This document shows positions 46,513-57,058 of a DNA stretch of 64,000 bases, one piece after another. The position numbers were made by a program, and so were the translations under genes. Source of the stretch: Muricea muricata (lineage: Eukaryota; Cnidaria; Anthozoa; Malacalcyonacea; Plexauridae); assembly GCA_963855995.1 (NCBI GenBank), contig OY979729.1, positions 11,674,115 through 11,738,114 of the forward strand. Reading direction: 5' to 3'. The notes below the pieces were generated by a model. The model made no database searches. It saw only the letters and a list, made by a program, of their open reading frames with translations, and was not told the DNA's origin. Positions within the stretch are counted from its first letter, which is position 1, and each line of letters starts with the position of its first letter.

Positions 46513-48354
46513 ATGATAGGGTCTGCCTCGTCCCCAGTCGCTTTTTATTTTAGTAGTTTTCAAAGTACTTTTAAGTTTAACACAGTTATGTGTATAGCTC
46601 AAATGGGTGACTTCTTCTTTGTTCGTAAGATTACCTCGATCAGATCGACGCTAACTACTGGTGATCAAATTGTTGTTGTGGACAGTGTTATAACAGATGA
46701 ATGTAATTCCTTTACTACATTCTCTGGATTCTCACCGTTGTCTGAGGAAGAAATACGTAAATTAGTGTAAGCAAATAAGAAGACGTGCGCGCTTGACCCA
46801 ATTCCTTGGTCCATTCTTTCATTGTGCTTGGATGAGTCACTCTCAGTGTTAACAAAAAAGGTCAATTTGTCTTTGGAATCGGGCCACTTTGCTGAAGAAT
46901 GGAAAAGTGCCTTAGTTCATTCAACCTCTACTTAAGAAACATGGACTTGAACTCATCAGTAAGAACTTCGTGCCGTGAGTAATTTGCAGTTTACATCGAA
47001 GCTCAGGGAAAAGGCTGTAGCTTCTCAGATTATTTTTCAGCTTACCTAATTTACAAAGTGCTTACCCACAAAATCACAGCACTGAAACTGCCTTGATTAA
47101 GGTGAAGAACGATGTACTCATGAATATGGATAAGGGCCATGTCACACTTCTTGTGCTATTAGATCTCAGTGCTGCCTTCGACACGGTTGACCACGGCGTT
47201 TTATTGCGAAGATTGCATTCACTATTGGACTTACGTGGTAATGTGCTTTCTTGGTTTCAATCCTATCTCACGGACTGAGTTCAATGTATTTCTATTGATG
47301 GCACACTTTCCAACATATTTAACTTAGAATGCGGTGTACCACAGAGCTGATGCTTAGGCCCGCTATTGTTCACAATTTATACCAGCAAGCTGTTTGAGGT
47401 CTTACGTTCACATCTACCTTCCGCGCATGCCTATGCCGATCATACTCAGCTATATTTGTCATTTAGTCCATCTGATAGCTTGAGTGAAGTTGATGTTGCA
47501 GCTACCATGGAGAATTGCACCCGTAAAGTGCGTGCCTGGATGAGAGAAGACATGCTGTGGCTGAATGATGGCATAACTGAGAGCCTATTGATCGGCAGTC
47601 GTAAACAGCTGGCCAAGGTGACCATCAACAGCATTAAAGTTGGTGACGCTGACATTGCACCTGTGTCATCCGCAAGAAATTTCGGAGCTTGGTTCGACTC
47701 CTACATGGACATTTCCACTCATGTATCTAAAACTTGCAGCAGTGCACTCTACTATCTCTACAATATTCGTCAGGAAATACCTCTCAAAGGAGCATACTGA
47801 ACAGCTAATTCATGCTGTCATCACAAGTCGTTTAGACTATTGTAACAGTCTGCTTTATGGCATTCCTGAATATCAGATAAAGAAACTGCAACGTATAATG
47901 AACGTTATACTTAAGGAGCTTCACTGGTTGCTAGTGCATGCGCGTATAGAATTCAAATTGTTACTTATCACTTATAAAGTTATTAAGGGATTAGCCCCCA
48001 AGTACCTTTCAGAGTTAATATCAGTTTTACCAATGTCCAAGTATAACTTGCGCCGTAATAGAAACGGTATTTTATTAACTAGAAGTTCACTAAATACTAT
48101 GAAACAATGGGCGATTGTGCGTTTATGATCGCTGCTCCAATATTGTGGAATAGACTGCCTTTATCTATAAGACAAGCAGCATTATTTATTTACTAAATCA
48201 TATAATTAAATTATTTAATTTGTTTATAAATATATATATATATAATGTAAGTTTTAGCATTTATCTTAATTATCTTATGTAATATTGTAATGCGCATATG
48301 ATTATTTTATAGAATATGCGCAATATAAATGATAAAGATTATTATTATCTTGAC
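46513..48354 (+). pseudogene. Non-LTR retrotransposon (LINE) reverse-transcriptase remnant
   Basis: Broken frames read as parts of a LINE reverse transcriptase in order: FSPLSEEEIRKLV (46740), [20 protein letters not shown] (47140), a GVPQ block followed by an in-frame stop (47335), AYADHTQLYLSF (47430), ARNFGAWFD (47670), YCNSLLYGIPEYQIKKLQ (47840), and KGLAPKYLSEL (47985). The catalytic YADD box reads YADH. Several stops and frameshifts lie between the blocks. The 3' end has a small hairpin (AATGCGCATA / TATGCGCAAT) and an ATT microsatellite, as in L2/CR1-type LINEs. It is dead. It lies between UGT3 and UGT4 and ends exactly where the inverted duplication begins. Confidence 0.88.
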
Positions 48355-49180
48355 AATGCTTGAAAATTCTTCATCAATATGCAATTCAACAGTTGTTTGC
48401 GACACTCGGCCGCTGTCTGAGTTCGGAGTATGAATCTTTGGGGAGAATGCCCATGGAAGTAGGTGCATAAGCCGAAGTACGACTCTTTGCCATCGAAGAT
48501 GACTTTGTGCCGCAACGGGTACTACTTTATGAAATTGAGGGGGGTGGTTGATCAAAGCTGTTTTAATATTTTTCCTACAGTTTTACTTTCTGTATTTATG
48601 CACAGCTGTTTAACTTCAGAAATTAAACTACTATTTGTCAGGAAAGATTTCTGAAGAAATATATTCAAGTTTATAAACAAACTGCTGGGGAATTTCATGT
48701 AAGCTTCACGTCAACTCAGGGTTTATATGCTAATTGACCAGCCTTTAAAGAACTAAGCATTTGAGCGCCTGTATAAATGTATTGTTAACTAATGATCTGG
48801 TCGAAGTCGTTTTACAGTCTAGTGATAATAAAGGTAAAGTGTTATATATAATTTCTAAGGGCAAACGAATGTGTCTCAGTCTCGATTGAAAATTATTCAT
48901 AAGTTGAAATTCAAGCCGGGAACACTTGAGCAAAGATTCCTTATTGGTAGTTCAGATTCTTAAGAAGTCAAAAGGTCAAATTAGCACTTATTGCCCAAGC
49001 CATTGTCATGAACTTGAATCTGAGTGTTGAATGACTGACCCTTTAAGCTGCATTAAATTTTGACCAAAACTCTGAATTTCTTGATCTCTTTACTAATATT
49101 TACATTGACGTCGACATTAGAGATACCCAGACTGCCAAACTAGTGAAATATCACAATACTGATATCAGAGAAAGATGTTT
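48355..49180 (-). repeat. Inverted duplication, copy 2 (downstream of UGT4)
   Basis: Reverse-orientation counterpart of 43420-44215, moderately diverged with small indels. It lies 3' of UGT4, just as copy 1 lies 3' of UGT2, which suggests that a UGT with its 3' flank was duplicated in inverted orientation. Confidence 0.85.
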
Positions 49181-49290
49181 GCTGGACGATTGCCTTATTA
49201 TATATATTCATTATAATCATAATATTATTTCAAGTAATTATTCAGTAAATCATTTCGGTTGTTAATTTGATGATGTGCTGAGGACAATCT

Positions 49291-50823
49291 TCACTCTTCT
49301 TTTTGCTTTTGTGCTTTCCTTCTACACCATGAGAAACAACACTTGACTAGTGACATGAACAAATAAAGAAAAACATGCCAAAGTAGGAAAAAGAAGGCAA
49401 TGATGTCTAAACCAAGGTACTTCCAAAGTGGAATATCTTGTGCATACGATCTTAAATGTTCACCACCAAACATGAGAACATGGTTGATCCAGTACGCCGC
49501 TTCTTCGATCGGTGGTACCCTCTCGGATTTCAAAATTGCAGACGCCTTTTGCACTTTAGCTTTATACGAAGAGTTTGTGATCACTTCGTCGATTGCGGCA
49601 ACCAGTTCTTGGACAGAAAATGACTTCAATTCTAACTTCAACCCAAATCCTTTCCTCACTACCTTCCCAGCGTTATTCGGCTGATCTCCAACCATCGGGA
49701 AACCAACAATGGGCACGCCAGCAACAAGAGATTCTTGTAAACTATTTGATCCACAATGACTAATAAAAAGTTTTGTGTTTTCATGGCGGAGCAGATCGAA
49801 TTGAGGAAGCCATGCTTTAAACATGAACTTATCAGAATTGTTATTCTTCTCGGACGAATCTTGGATAATATATTTATATTTTGTGAGTTTGAACGCTGTT
49901 AGTAATTTTATTTTTATTTCCGATGGTAAAGTTAGAATTGAACCAAACGTGACAACAACAACACCGTTTCCGGCACCGTTTATGAATGATTGAAATTCAG
50001 GCGGAAGTGGTTTAACGGTGAGTGGTTGTAGATGCGGTACTCTCTTCGTATTAGGCATCATGGGTTCGTTATAATCCAGCAAAACATTTTTCCTGTCTAT
50101 CCACAACTGTGCTTTGGCCAACAGTGCTATGGGCGAGATATATGGCTTCTCTGGAACAAATTCGTAAACGAGTGACGAATTAACCATGGCCATGGGTTGT
50201 CGCCAATAAAGTCGTAATTGAAACAAAGTGTTATGCACGCGTTGTAGGAAAGTCATTTGGTCTGTATATGGCAAGAATTTTGCAGGGAATACGGTGGGTA
50301 GGATCGGAACTCGTTTACTTTGTGGGCATGCAGTGCTTCCCATCATAACGAAAGGAACACCCAGCTTATACGGTATTAAACTCAATATAATAGCATTTTG
50401 GCCGGAATCCAATATAATCAAATCTGGTTTGAAATCTTCAATGTTCTTAAGCAAGTTGGCATCTCTTATTATTTTCGTTGCAATATTACTAAGCGTCTCT
50501 CTGATCTTCAGATATAATCCTGTGTCTCTGTAATATTTATTCCAAAGCAACTCTTTCAGCAATGGGCCCTCGTGATAATCACCCAAGCCATGGTAAACAA
50601 TGAATGGAACACCATGGTTTTCAAACTTCGCTTTCATTTGAGGTGGAATGGTGAGGCGGACATTATGTCCTTGATCTTGTAAAAATTTCCCGACGTTTGC
50701 TGGTCCGTTGAGATGGCTATAAAGTGGCATTCCGATGATCAAAATATTTGCAGCTGAACAGCACTGAGCGAATAACAAGCATCCGCACGCTAGGAGAACA
50801 GCATATTTCATCATTCTGCTCAT
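49291..50823 (-). CDS. UDP-glycosyltransferase (UGT4 of cluster), intronless
   Basis: A 510-residue GT1-family enzyme, the longest of the four because of a few extra residues near RQPMAMVNSS. The signal peptide is identical to that of UGT3; the candidate catalytic His is H37 (PLYSH). Donor signature: WLPQFDLLRH, SHCGSNSLQESLVAG, GDQPNNAGK. One change (SNS for SNG) falls in the normally conserved signature but is seen in some working UGTs. A C-terminal membrane span is followed by CRRKAQKQKEE. All key residues are present, so I expect an active ER enzyme. Its upstream block is conserved; its 3' flank shares the inverted duplication with UGT2. Confidence 0.95.
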   Translation of the reverse strand: MSRMMKYAVLLACGCLLFAQCCSAANILIIGMPLYSHLNGPANVGKFLQDQGHNVRLTIPPQMKAKFENHGVPFIVYHGLGDYHEGPLLKELLWNKYYRDTGLYLKIRETLSNIATKIIRDANLLKNIEDFKPDLIILDSGQNAIILSLIPYKLGVPFVMMGSTACPQSKRVPILPTVFPAKFLPYTDQMTFLQRVHNTLFQLRLYWRQPMAMVNSSLVYEFVPEKPYISPIALLAKAQLWIDRKNVLLDYNEPMMPNTKRVPHLQPLTVKPLPPEFQSFINGAGNGVVVVTFGSILTLPSEIKIKLLTAFKLTKYKYIIQDSSEKNNNSDKFMFKAWLPQFDLLRHENTKLFISHCGSNSLQESLVAGVPIVGFPMVGDQPNNAGKVVRKGFGLKLELKSFSVQELVAAIDEVITNSSYKAKVQKASAILKSERVPPIEEAAYWINHVLMFGGEHLRSYAQDIPLWKYLGLDIIAFFFLLWHVFLYLFMSLVKCCFSWCRRKAQKQKEE

Positions 50824-50885
50824 GTCGATGTTTATTAATCAAGGCAGGTTTACTCTTAAATAGATTGTAAGTCGCTTAATTAAGG
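50824..50885 (-). promoter_or_regulatory. Conserved UGT upstream block (UGT4)
   Basis: On the minus strand: ACAATCTATTTAAGAGTAAA, then CCTGCCTTGATTAATAAACATCGAC, then the ATG. Nearly identical to the UGT3 block. Confidence 0.6.
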
Positions 50886-51475
50886 ATGATTCTACAGAGG
50901 AATCAGTACAGCCAGCGAAATTGTATAACAGCAAAATAGCTTTGAATATCAAATTTCATAAACAAATTAATATTCATAGAGAAACGAGTGATTGCTTATT
51001 TCCTGGAACGATTATAAATAAATCCTGGAACGATAACTCCAGTAAATTAATAGCTTCCGTTTTGGGCGAAGCCGCTGATGCTGGCTCAAGCTGACGTTCA
51101 AAAGCTAAAAAATGTTCCGTATCAGATTTTGGACATTTTTAATAAACTTTAGTAGTATTACGAAGCTTCTAATTTATTTGTAAGGTTGTAATCCGAAACA
51201 ACCATAGCTCGTGTAGTATTTTTTCATCCTAATAGCCGTTAGCGAATTTTTTCTATTATAAATGTCGTAAAAGGTACTATTTCCCTCAAACGAGCAAAGC
51301 CAACCTAACAATTTGGTATAACAATAACAATACTTGCTGAGAAAGGTTTGTTTGGATAAATGTGTGTTGTCTTCCAGAGTTTATCCCATTTCCCTCACCC
51401 CTTTTTTGCGAGTGTTTGATATTTCTTCTAAATTTTCACTGGATTTCTCTTTTATCTTTTCTTTCAAATTTTTAC
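50886..51475. other. Intergenic, nothing recognised
   Basis: AT-rich DNA between the UGT4 5' flank and the 3' end of the PP1-motif gene. Two near-copies of ATCCTGGAACGAT-type words occur at about 51000-51030. No gene. Confidence 0.4.
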
Positions 51476-54066
51476 TCAGGTTTCAAACTTGGAATTGGAC
51501 TTCGATATTCTGATTACCTTTCCGTTTCCAGACTTGGAATCAGACTTCGATATTCTGATGGTTTTTTTCTTTTCATGGTTGGAAATGTTTACTTCTGCAA
51601 AATATTTCTTCCCGGTAACATCTTCACCTTTCTTCTCGGAATTTTCATGGTTTAGAGGTGTCGTTTGAACGATTTCTCCAAATCTTGCTAGTCTTTTAAG
51701 AACTGAAATCGGTTTATGACAGTCTATCGGCGGAATAAGATATCTCTTTCTTGCCCTTTCTAAATATTCTTGGCTCCTCAGGCTTCGTTTGGCTTCATCG
51801 TCGATAAACTTGATGTCATTTTGGAATTTCTGGTTGGCAAAAAATTCATCTTCGTCCGAGATCTGATCTTTAGAATAATTCTGATTTAGATCTGTATATT
51901 TCTCCGCACATTGCAAGTTCGTAGCAGGATCCGACCGCTCATTATTTACTGGTAATGGTGAGTTAAATTCCACTACTTCTTCTTCCAAGCTCTGGACGAC
52001 GGAGTCACCCTGATTTAGCTCATTAAGTTCTTCTGTAAATCGAGAATTCGTAGCAACATCTAAGCATTCATTGTTAATTGCCACTTTTGAACTACATTCC
52101 ACATCCGGCATCACTTTTTGAGTATTTTGTGCTTTGAAATTTTGACATCGATTTGATTCTTCAAATTGACCAGAAGCTGGCTTAGTTTGTGCATTGTTGT
52201 TGTTTGCACTTTCATTCACTTCCCAGAGAGAGTCTATTTCTGATTGTGACTGATTTGTAATTGTTAGTAACGTTGGTTTATTCTCAGACGTTTTAATATC
52301 AGATTTCGTCTTATCTTTCGGTTTCAATCTTTCGTTTCTTGTATTAGATTCTGATACCTCTGCGTCTATTTGTTCGCTGTTTTGCTTCTTCGAATCAAAA
52401 TCTCTTTCCAAATCATTACGTTTTTGTTCTTTCGGAATCGATTCTTCTTTTAAAATATTTGGCGATTCGTCTTTCAACTTTTGTTTTCTTATCAGAAACC
52501 ACGAATCTCTTTTCACGATTTTCGGTTTCGTAGGTTTTCGATGTTTTTCAGCTGAGTCGTCTTTTCTTGTAGGACAGGACGAAGATCTGCATCGGTTCAA
52601 ATTGCTATCAATGTAGCTGTATGTAGCTGAACATGAGTCAGTGCAAACAAGTTCAGTATCAAAGCTTGAACCTCCCTCTAAGCTGTAACTCGTTTTCTCA
52701 ACTTTACCTTTGCTAACATGGTTAATGTTATCTTCGCTGGCACTTCGTTTTGGCTTCAAGCTTTTCTTTCTTTCGAAAGTATTTGAACTAGAATCAGAAG
52801 TGTCATTAGCTTTGTGGTTGCATTTCGAGAAACGATCTAAATTATCTTCACTAGAACTTTTATGTTTTTGCATTTTGCTGTTTGTGGTTTTCTTCTTCCC
52901 TGGGAGTAACCCTTTCATTTTTAACTTCTTGGTTCGATTCTTCGGTTGCTTTTTAGGTTGTTTTTCCCATCGATCAGTTGCATTCAGGTTGTCGTTCGTT
53001 GATTCCTCTTTGAAAGCTGGATCGTTATGATCATCCACGGCTTTCGTTGATTTGAATCTTGCGTTATTATTGAAATTCTGGAAGGCGCCTTTCTGTGTCA
53101 GTGCGTTTGATTCATCTGTCTCTTGTGGCAGCTGTGTAGGGTTGTGTATCATAATGTCGTCTTGTTTGGTTTCACCATTTCCTTGGTGTTTAGATTTTAC
53201 TTTTTGCATGCTTAAAAACATGTTCATTATGGCAACAAATTCCCTAAAAATATTTTGGAGATGCTCAAACTAAACTAACTTTATTTATACTTGATAGCTC
53301 TATCAGTTCTAAACTGTTTTTCCGGTTGATCCAGTGTTACAAACAAGGGGAAACCCAAACTGTGATTTTATTGTTACTAGTATAGCTCTAGTTTATTTAG
53401 TTCAGGTATCTTTTGTAACACTGAATGACGTCAAGCCTTAACATACCTGGGATTTTGAAGTCTACTTTCCTCGACATCCACACCAATTCGTGATAGCGAC
53501 TGTTTGGCCTGACCCCAATCGGCTTCTATTCCACTGTAAATTGCCATAAGCGATTGTGATGCGAGTCCTAGACCACCAGATACCGTAATTCCTTCCCATT
53601 TCTCATTATTTTTAACTACCGGCTTCTCTGCCTCGGTGTCCTGTGTTGCAACATTCTTGGTGGCCATAACCTCGCTGTTATCTTTCTCTTTGTTGTTAGT
53701 TTTAAACAAATCGTTTTTTCTGTCAGTATCTCCACTCTCCTGTGCTTTTTCTCCTTTCGTGGTGCGTGAGCCCGGTATCCAATAGTTTTCATCCATTTTT
53801 TCCGATTCAAAAGTTTTCTTGAGGCGTTGGTGTAATACATTCAATCCGCTGTCCACACTCACGGCGCTTGTAGATGTTTTAAGAATTGATTTAAGTTGTT
53901 TTTCTGGATGAAACTGTGGCTGTTTAATCCTGGCGATTTCGCTTGACGCCATTTCGTCAGCGCCTTCGTTTTCTGTAGAGTTTTGTTTGTAGTAATTATG
54001 TACAAGACGAACTCTAGCCTTGCCAAATGAAACTCTTTTCCTCGAATTTTCTCTTTCGTCGTCCAT
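51476..54066 (-). CDS. Disordered protein with paired PP1-docking motifs RVSF and SILK (two exons)
   Basis: Exon 1 is 54066-53447 and exon 2 is 53243-51476; the 203-bp intron has GTATGT and TTTTTAG borders. The join gives 2388 nt, exactly 796 codons including stop, and is in frame (NP, then REFVAIMNMF). The 795-residue product is Lys/Ser/Asn/Glu-rich and appears unstructured. Near the N-terminus KRVSF (residues about 10-14) fits RVxF, and KSILKTS (about 59-65) fits the SILK motif. These are the two classical docking motifs for protein phosphatase 1; having both, within 50 residues, is typical of PP1 regulators. The Lys-rich middle carries Ser-Glu/Asp repeats (SSSEDNLD, SASEDNIN), possible casein-kinase-2 sites. 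The C-terminus has duplicated IRISKS(D/N)SK blocks. There is no CaaX box or membrane span. A PP1-targeting scaffold is inference; I recognise no named ortholog. Confidence 0.8.
53275..53425. repeat. Intronic copies of the TAACACTGGATC repeat, reversed
   Basis: TTGATCCAGTGTTAC, TTCTAAACTG, GATAGCTCTATCAG and TTTATTTATACTT words are the reverse complement of the units at 32790-33125. A second, more decayed copy follows at about 53380-53425. It occupies most of this gene's short intron. Confidence 0.8.
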
Positions 54067-54119
54067 GATTTTAAGAATCTTTGAAACGTTTTTCTAAAAT
54101 TATAAAGCAATATAGCCAA

Positions 54120-54295
54120 TATTATTTTCTAGGCATGAGTGAATTCTATTCCATTGCTTGAGCAATCTAATTATTTTCTCATAATTTAGTTTGTTCGCAC
54201 TATTTGTTTACATGCGCGAGAAGGAGAAAATTCCCGTTTCTTACGAAAAAAATATATATGAACCAGACTTCATTTCAAAATGGGAACTGTAATTA
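54120..54295. other. 5' flank of the PP1-motif gene
   Basis: AT-rich, with no obvious TATA box or other signal. Confidence 0.3.
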
Positions 54296-54442
54296 CAGGG
54301 TTGCCAGATTTCTTGAATAATTAAGCCAAACCATCATTAGTGCTGTCACAAAAACAAAGAAAACAAAAGGCAAATACAATGAAAAACAAAGAGCATTGTC
54401 AAAAGTTTGGCTAATTTATGCATGCAATCTGGCAACCCTGGT
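54296..54442. mobile_element. MITE with CAGGGTTGCCAGAT ends (family C, copy 2, complete)
   Basis: Inverted ends CAGGGTTGCCAGATT and AATCTGGCAACCCTG enclose an A-rich body of about 120 bp. The copy at 31107-31212 shares the body and the right end. Confidence 0.82.
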
Positions 54443-55529
54443 TCAAGCGAAGCGACAGCCTTTCTGCTAGGATACATATTACCCCTAGCGTATATATCAT
54501 TATCATTGTTTATTTTGGCCCCGATACTCAGGGAATTACCTGAGCAATCGTAAGTGTCCTATGGGCTCTCGATGCTGTTTCAAAGAAATAATTCCGAGTT
54601 TCACTTCTACTTCAGAACTATCCTCAGGGATATAAAAAGCTAGATTCATCTGACACTGTTTTTCTCTGCAGTGTTGTTAACAGTTACCGTTGCTATAAAA
54701 GTGTGGCATTTTAAAATCATCCGTTTCTTAAATTGACCCATTACAAACCCATTACAAGGTAATCTGTCGGTCTGTTTACTTTTATACGTACTGCATATCT
54801 GTTTAGAGTTCAGATTAATAACGGCAGATCTACAGCAAAATCTTATAGAAAACTGAAAGGTTCAATCAATTTGAGAATGTTATTTTGACTTGATGAAATT
54901 CTTTAGAAGAGGCCGGAAGGACATTTTGAAATAAGGATCAATTAGTTACAAGCATTTATTATCTGTCAAGACGCAATCCCGTTTTGGAATGATTGACTAT
55001 CGCAAGAACAACAACATAAACATTAATGAACAAGCTTTAGGTTTCGTTTTAGACAATAATATTTGCCGAAGATATAATTAAAGTTTAAAAGAAACTACAA
55101 TATCTTTTCACTTAACTTACCTTTATATAATCTAGGCATACACCAAGAACTCCTGTATGATATTGTCCTCTCGACCGTTGGATTGATTATAGCTTCTCTG
55201 CAAATAAATCCGTTCGATAAAGAATCACTTATATCTAGTAATTCGAAATAAACATTCTTTTCTCCACAAAATGTCCAGGAATTGGCTGATGTTGGTCCTC
55301 GCTGCTGTACAATTTTCGCATTTCAAATATTTACATTTTTGCATGTTCTGGACAATATTCACAAGCATATTTTTATCGATCGTTCGTTTCACTTGGTTGA
55401 GTCGAAAACCACAAATTAAAATTGAATTTCATTAACAGGAAGTTAACAAGGGTAATTAATGCTAATTATCATCGCTGCATTGTTCGAAGACGTGATAGAC
55501 ATATTTGAATTTGATCAGGATTTAATAAC
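54443..55529. other. Intergenic, nothing recognised
   Basis: No gene or clear element. The words TTCAGAACTATCCTCAGGGA and AGCTAGATTCAT near 54613-54650 match a small inverted repeat at 37219. Confidence 0.4.
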
Positions 55530-55682
55530 AGAGGTTCAGATTTGACTTCCTCTACCATTACCGCTGCCTTTTTCCGATTTTAAACAATTTGATTGGTTAA
55601 TCGGGTAGGTCCGGCACATCTGATTGGCTGAAAGATAGATTAAGGTAGCGGTAGAGGTATTGAAAGCCAAATCTGAACCTCT
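55530..55682. mobile_element. MITE with AGAGGTTCAGATTTG ends
   Basis: TIRs of about 40 bp: AGAGGTTCAGATTTGACTTC, then CCTCTACC.TTACCGCT on the left, mirrored on the right with one small indel. Non-coding, 153 bp, single copy in this window. Confidence 0.82.
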
Positions 55683-56245
55683 TTAGAACTGACATAAACG
55701 GGACATTTAAAGTTACTTCAGACAACTCCCTGGCTGCAGTAGCATATCGAGAATAACACATGGATGCTACATGCTTGGAAATACGAAATTTATCTCGAGT
55801 GTTGAACATGTTAAATATCATGTTAAACACGAGAAATAAATTTGGTATTTCTGTTTTTTCTTCTGTCTGGCAATATAGTTATCTTTACAAATGCTTCAAA
55901 GCTTACCATTGCATGCAGTTCTGTCATCCCAGGAACTCTGAAAGTTGAGGAAAGCACATTGGTGGCTCAGTGATTTATCAACTTTTATCACAAACCAAAA
56001 AAATACTGCATGATACACACATATTTTTTTTTAAATAAGTTAGCTCTCGAGTTAATCTGCACACATACAAATTACTATCGTTAAATCTGAACACAACCTG
56101 TAGGAACATCTTTCAAAGTTAGGCTGTAAAAATTATTTCTTGAAATATTAATGCATTTGAATAAGGAAAACGTCTTGGAGTGCAACTCTTGCACATAAGC
56201 CATTACAATTAAATTTTGTCCTTTAATTATTTGTCATTAATACAT

Positions 56246-56493
56246 ACCGTAAACCTCCGACTCTAAGCCCTGAGCTTATACAAGTTCGTACGCCTTTTTG
56301 ATCGGCTAATACACGGGGGGGGGGGGGGGTTGTACACGGGAGTGCTAATACAATGATGTCATTTTGGGTTGGTAATAACTGTGCGTATACAAGGGGAACT
56401 TATATGCGGAATAGTGGGAACGTTAGTAATTTGATAGGCTTATAGAATGAGAGGCTTATACACGGGGGAGGGGTTATAGTCGGAGATTTACGA
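56246..56493. mobile_element. MITE with CCGTAAACCTCCGACT ends and a G-tract
   Basis: Left CCGTAAACCTCCGACTCTAA and right TTATAGTCGGAGATTTACGA are inverted, with TA on both sides. The body has direct repeats of GCTTATACACGGGGG, one expanded to a run of 15 G at about 56318. About 248 bp, non-coding. Confidence 0.78.
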
Positions 56494-56499
56494 TACTGG

Positions 56500-57058
56500 A
56501 CAACACTTGATCGTCAACTTTACACACATTACCATTACCTTCCCCCGTAATCTACAAGCGATATGACGTTTTTGCAACACTTTGATAACATGGAAAGGCA
56601 TAGATGGTGTATTTGGCTCACCAGTAATGTCAATGCGTGGCCAAAACCACCACCCCCGCCTCATGTTATAAAACCTACTTTTATCGCCTGCTTATAAATT
56701 TAGCAGGGGGGTTGATACCTTTTAAAGCCAATCTCTTAAAATAGTTTTTATCTCACGAAGATAAGTCTTCTGAGGTCAGTGGTACGAAACGTGAATAGCG
56801 CTAGCCAGCTGATAGTGATTTTCTGAAACTTTCTAAACATGTTCAGTAACTGCTAAAACCCTTAGTAAAGTTTAGTATTTTCGATTTAAAGTCATTTTTT
56901 ATCGCTTGCAAGTTCAACGAGCCTATTGTCATTGTTTTTATGCCTTTCTGCAGTGGTTGAAAAAATCACTATCCAGTGAATAGCGGTATCCATCTTTGCC
57001 ACGACCTTTCCTTGGCCATCAGAACAATCGCGTTGATTGAACAGTGAAATAAAACGAT
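56500..57058. other. 3' flank of the giant-exon gene
   Basis: Contains only short frames. A probable 3' UTR, read on the minus strand from 57058 downward. No other feature seen. Confidence 0.4.

Noticed and set aside
46513-48354. Active retrotransposon
   Set aside because: Stops, frameshifts and loss of an Asp in the YADD box make it non-functional.
56318-56333. Poly-G run as a functional G-quadruplex
   Set aside because: It lies inside a decayed MITE next to similar G-runs and looks like slippage; such runs are also error-prone in sequencing.
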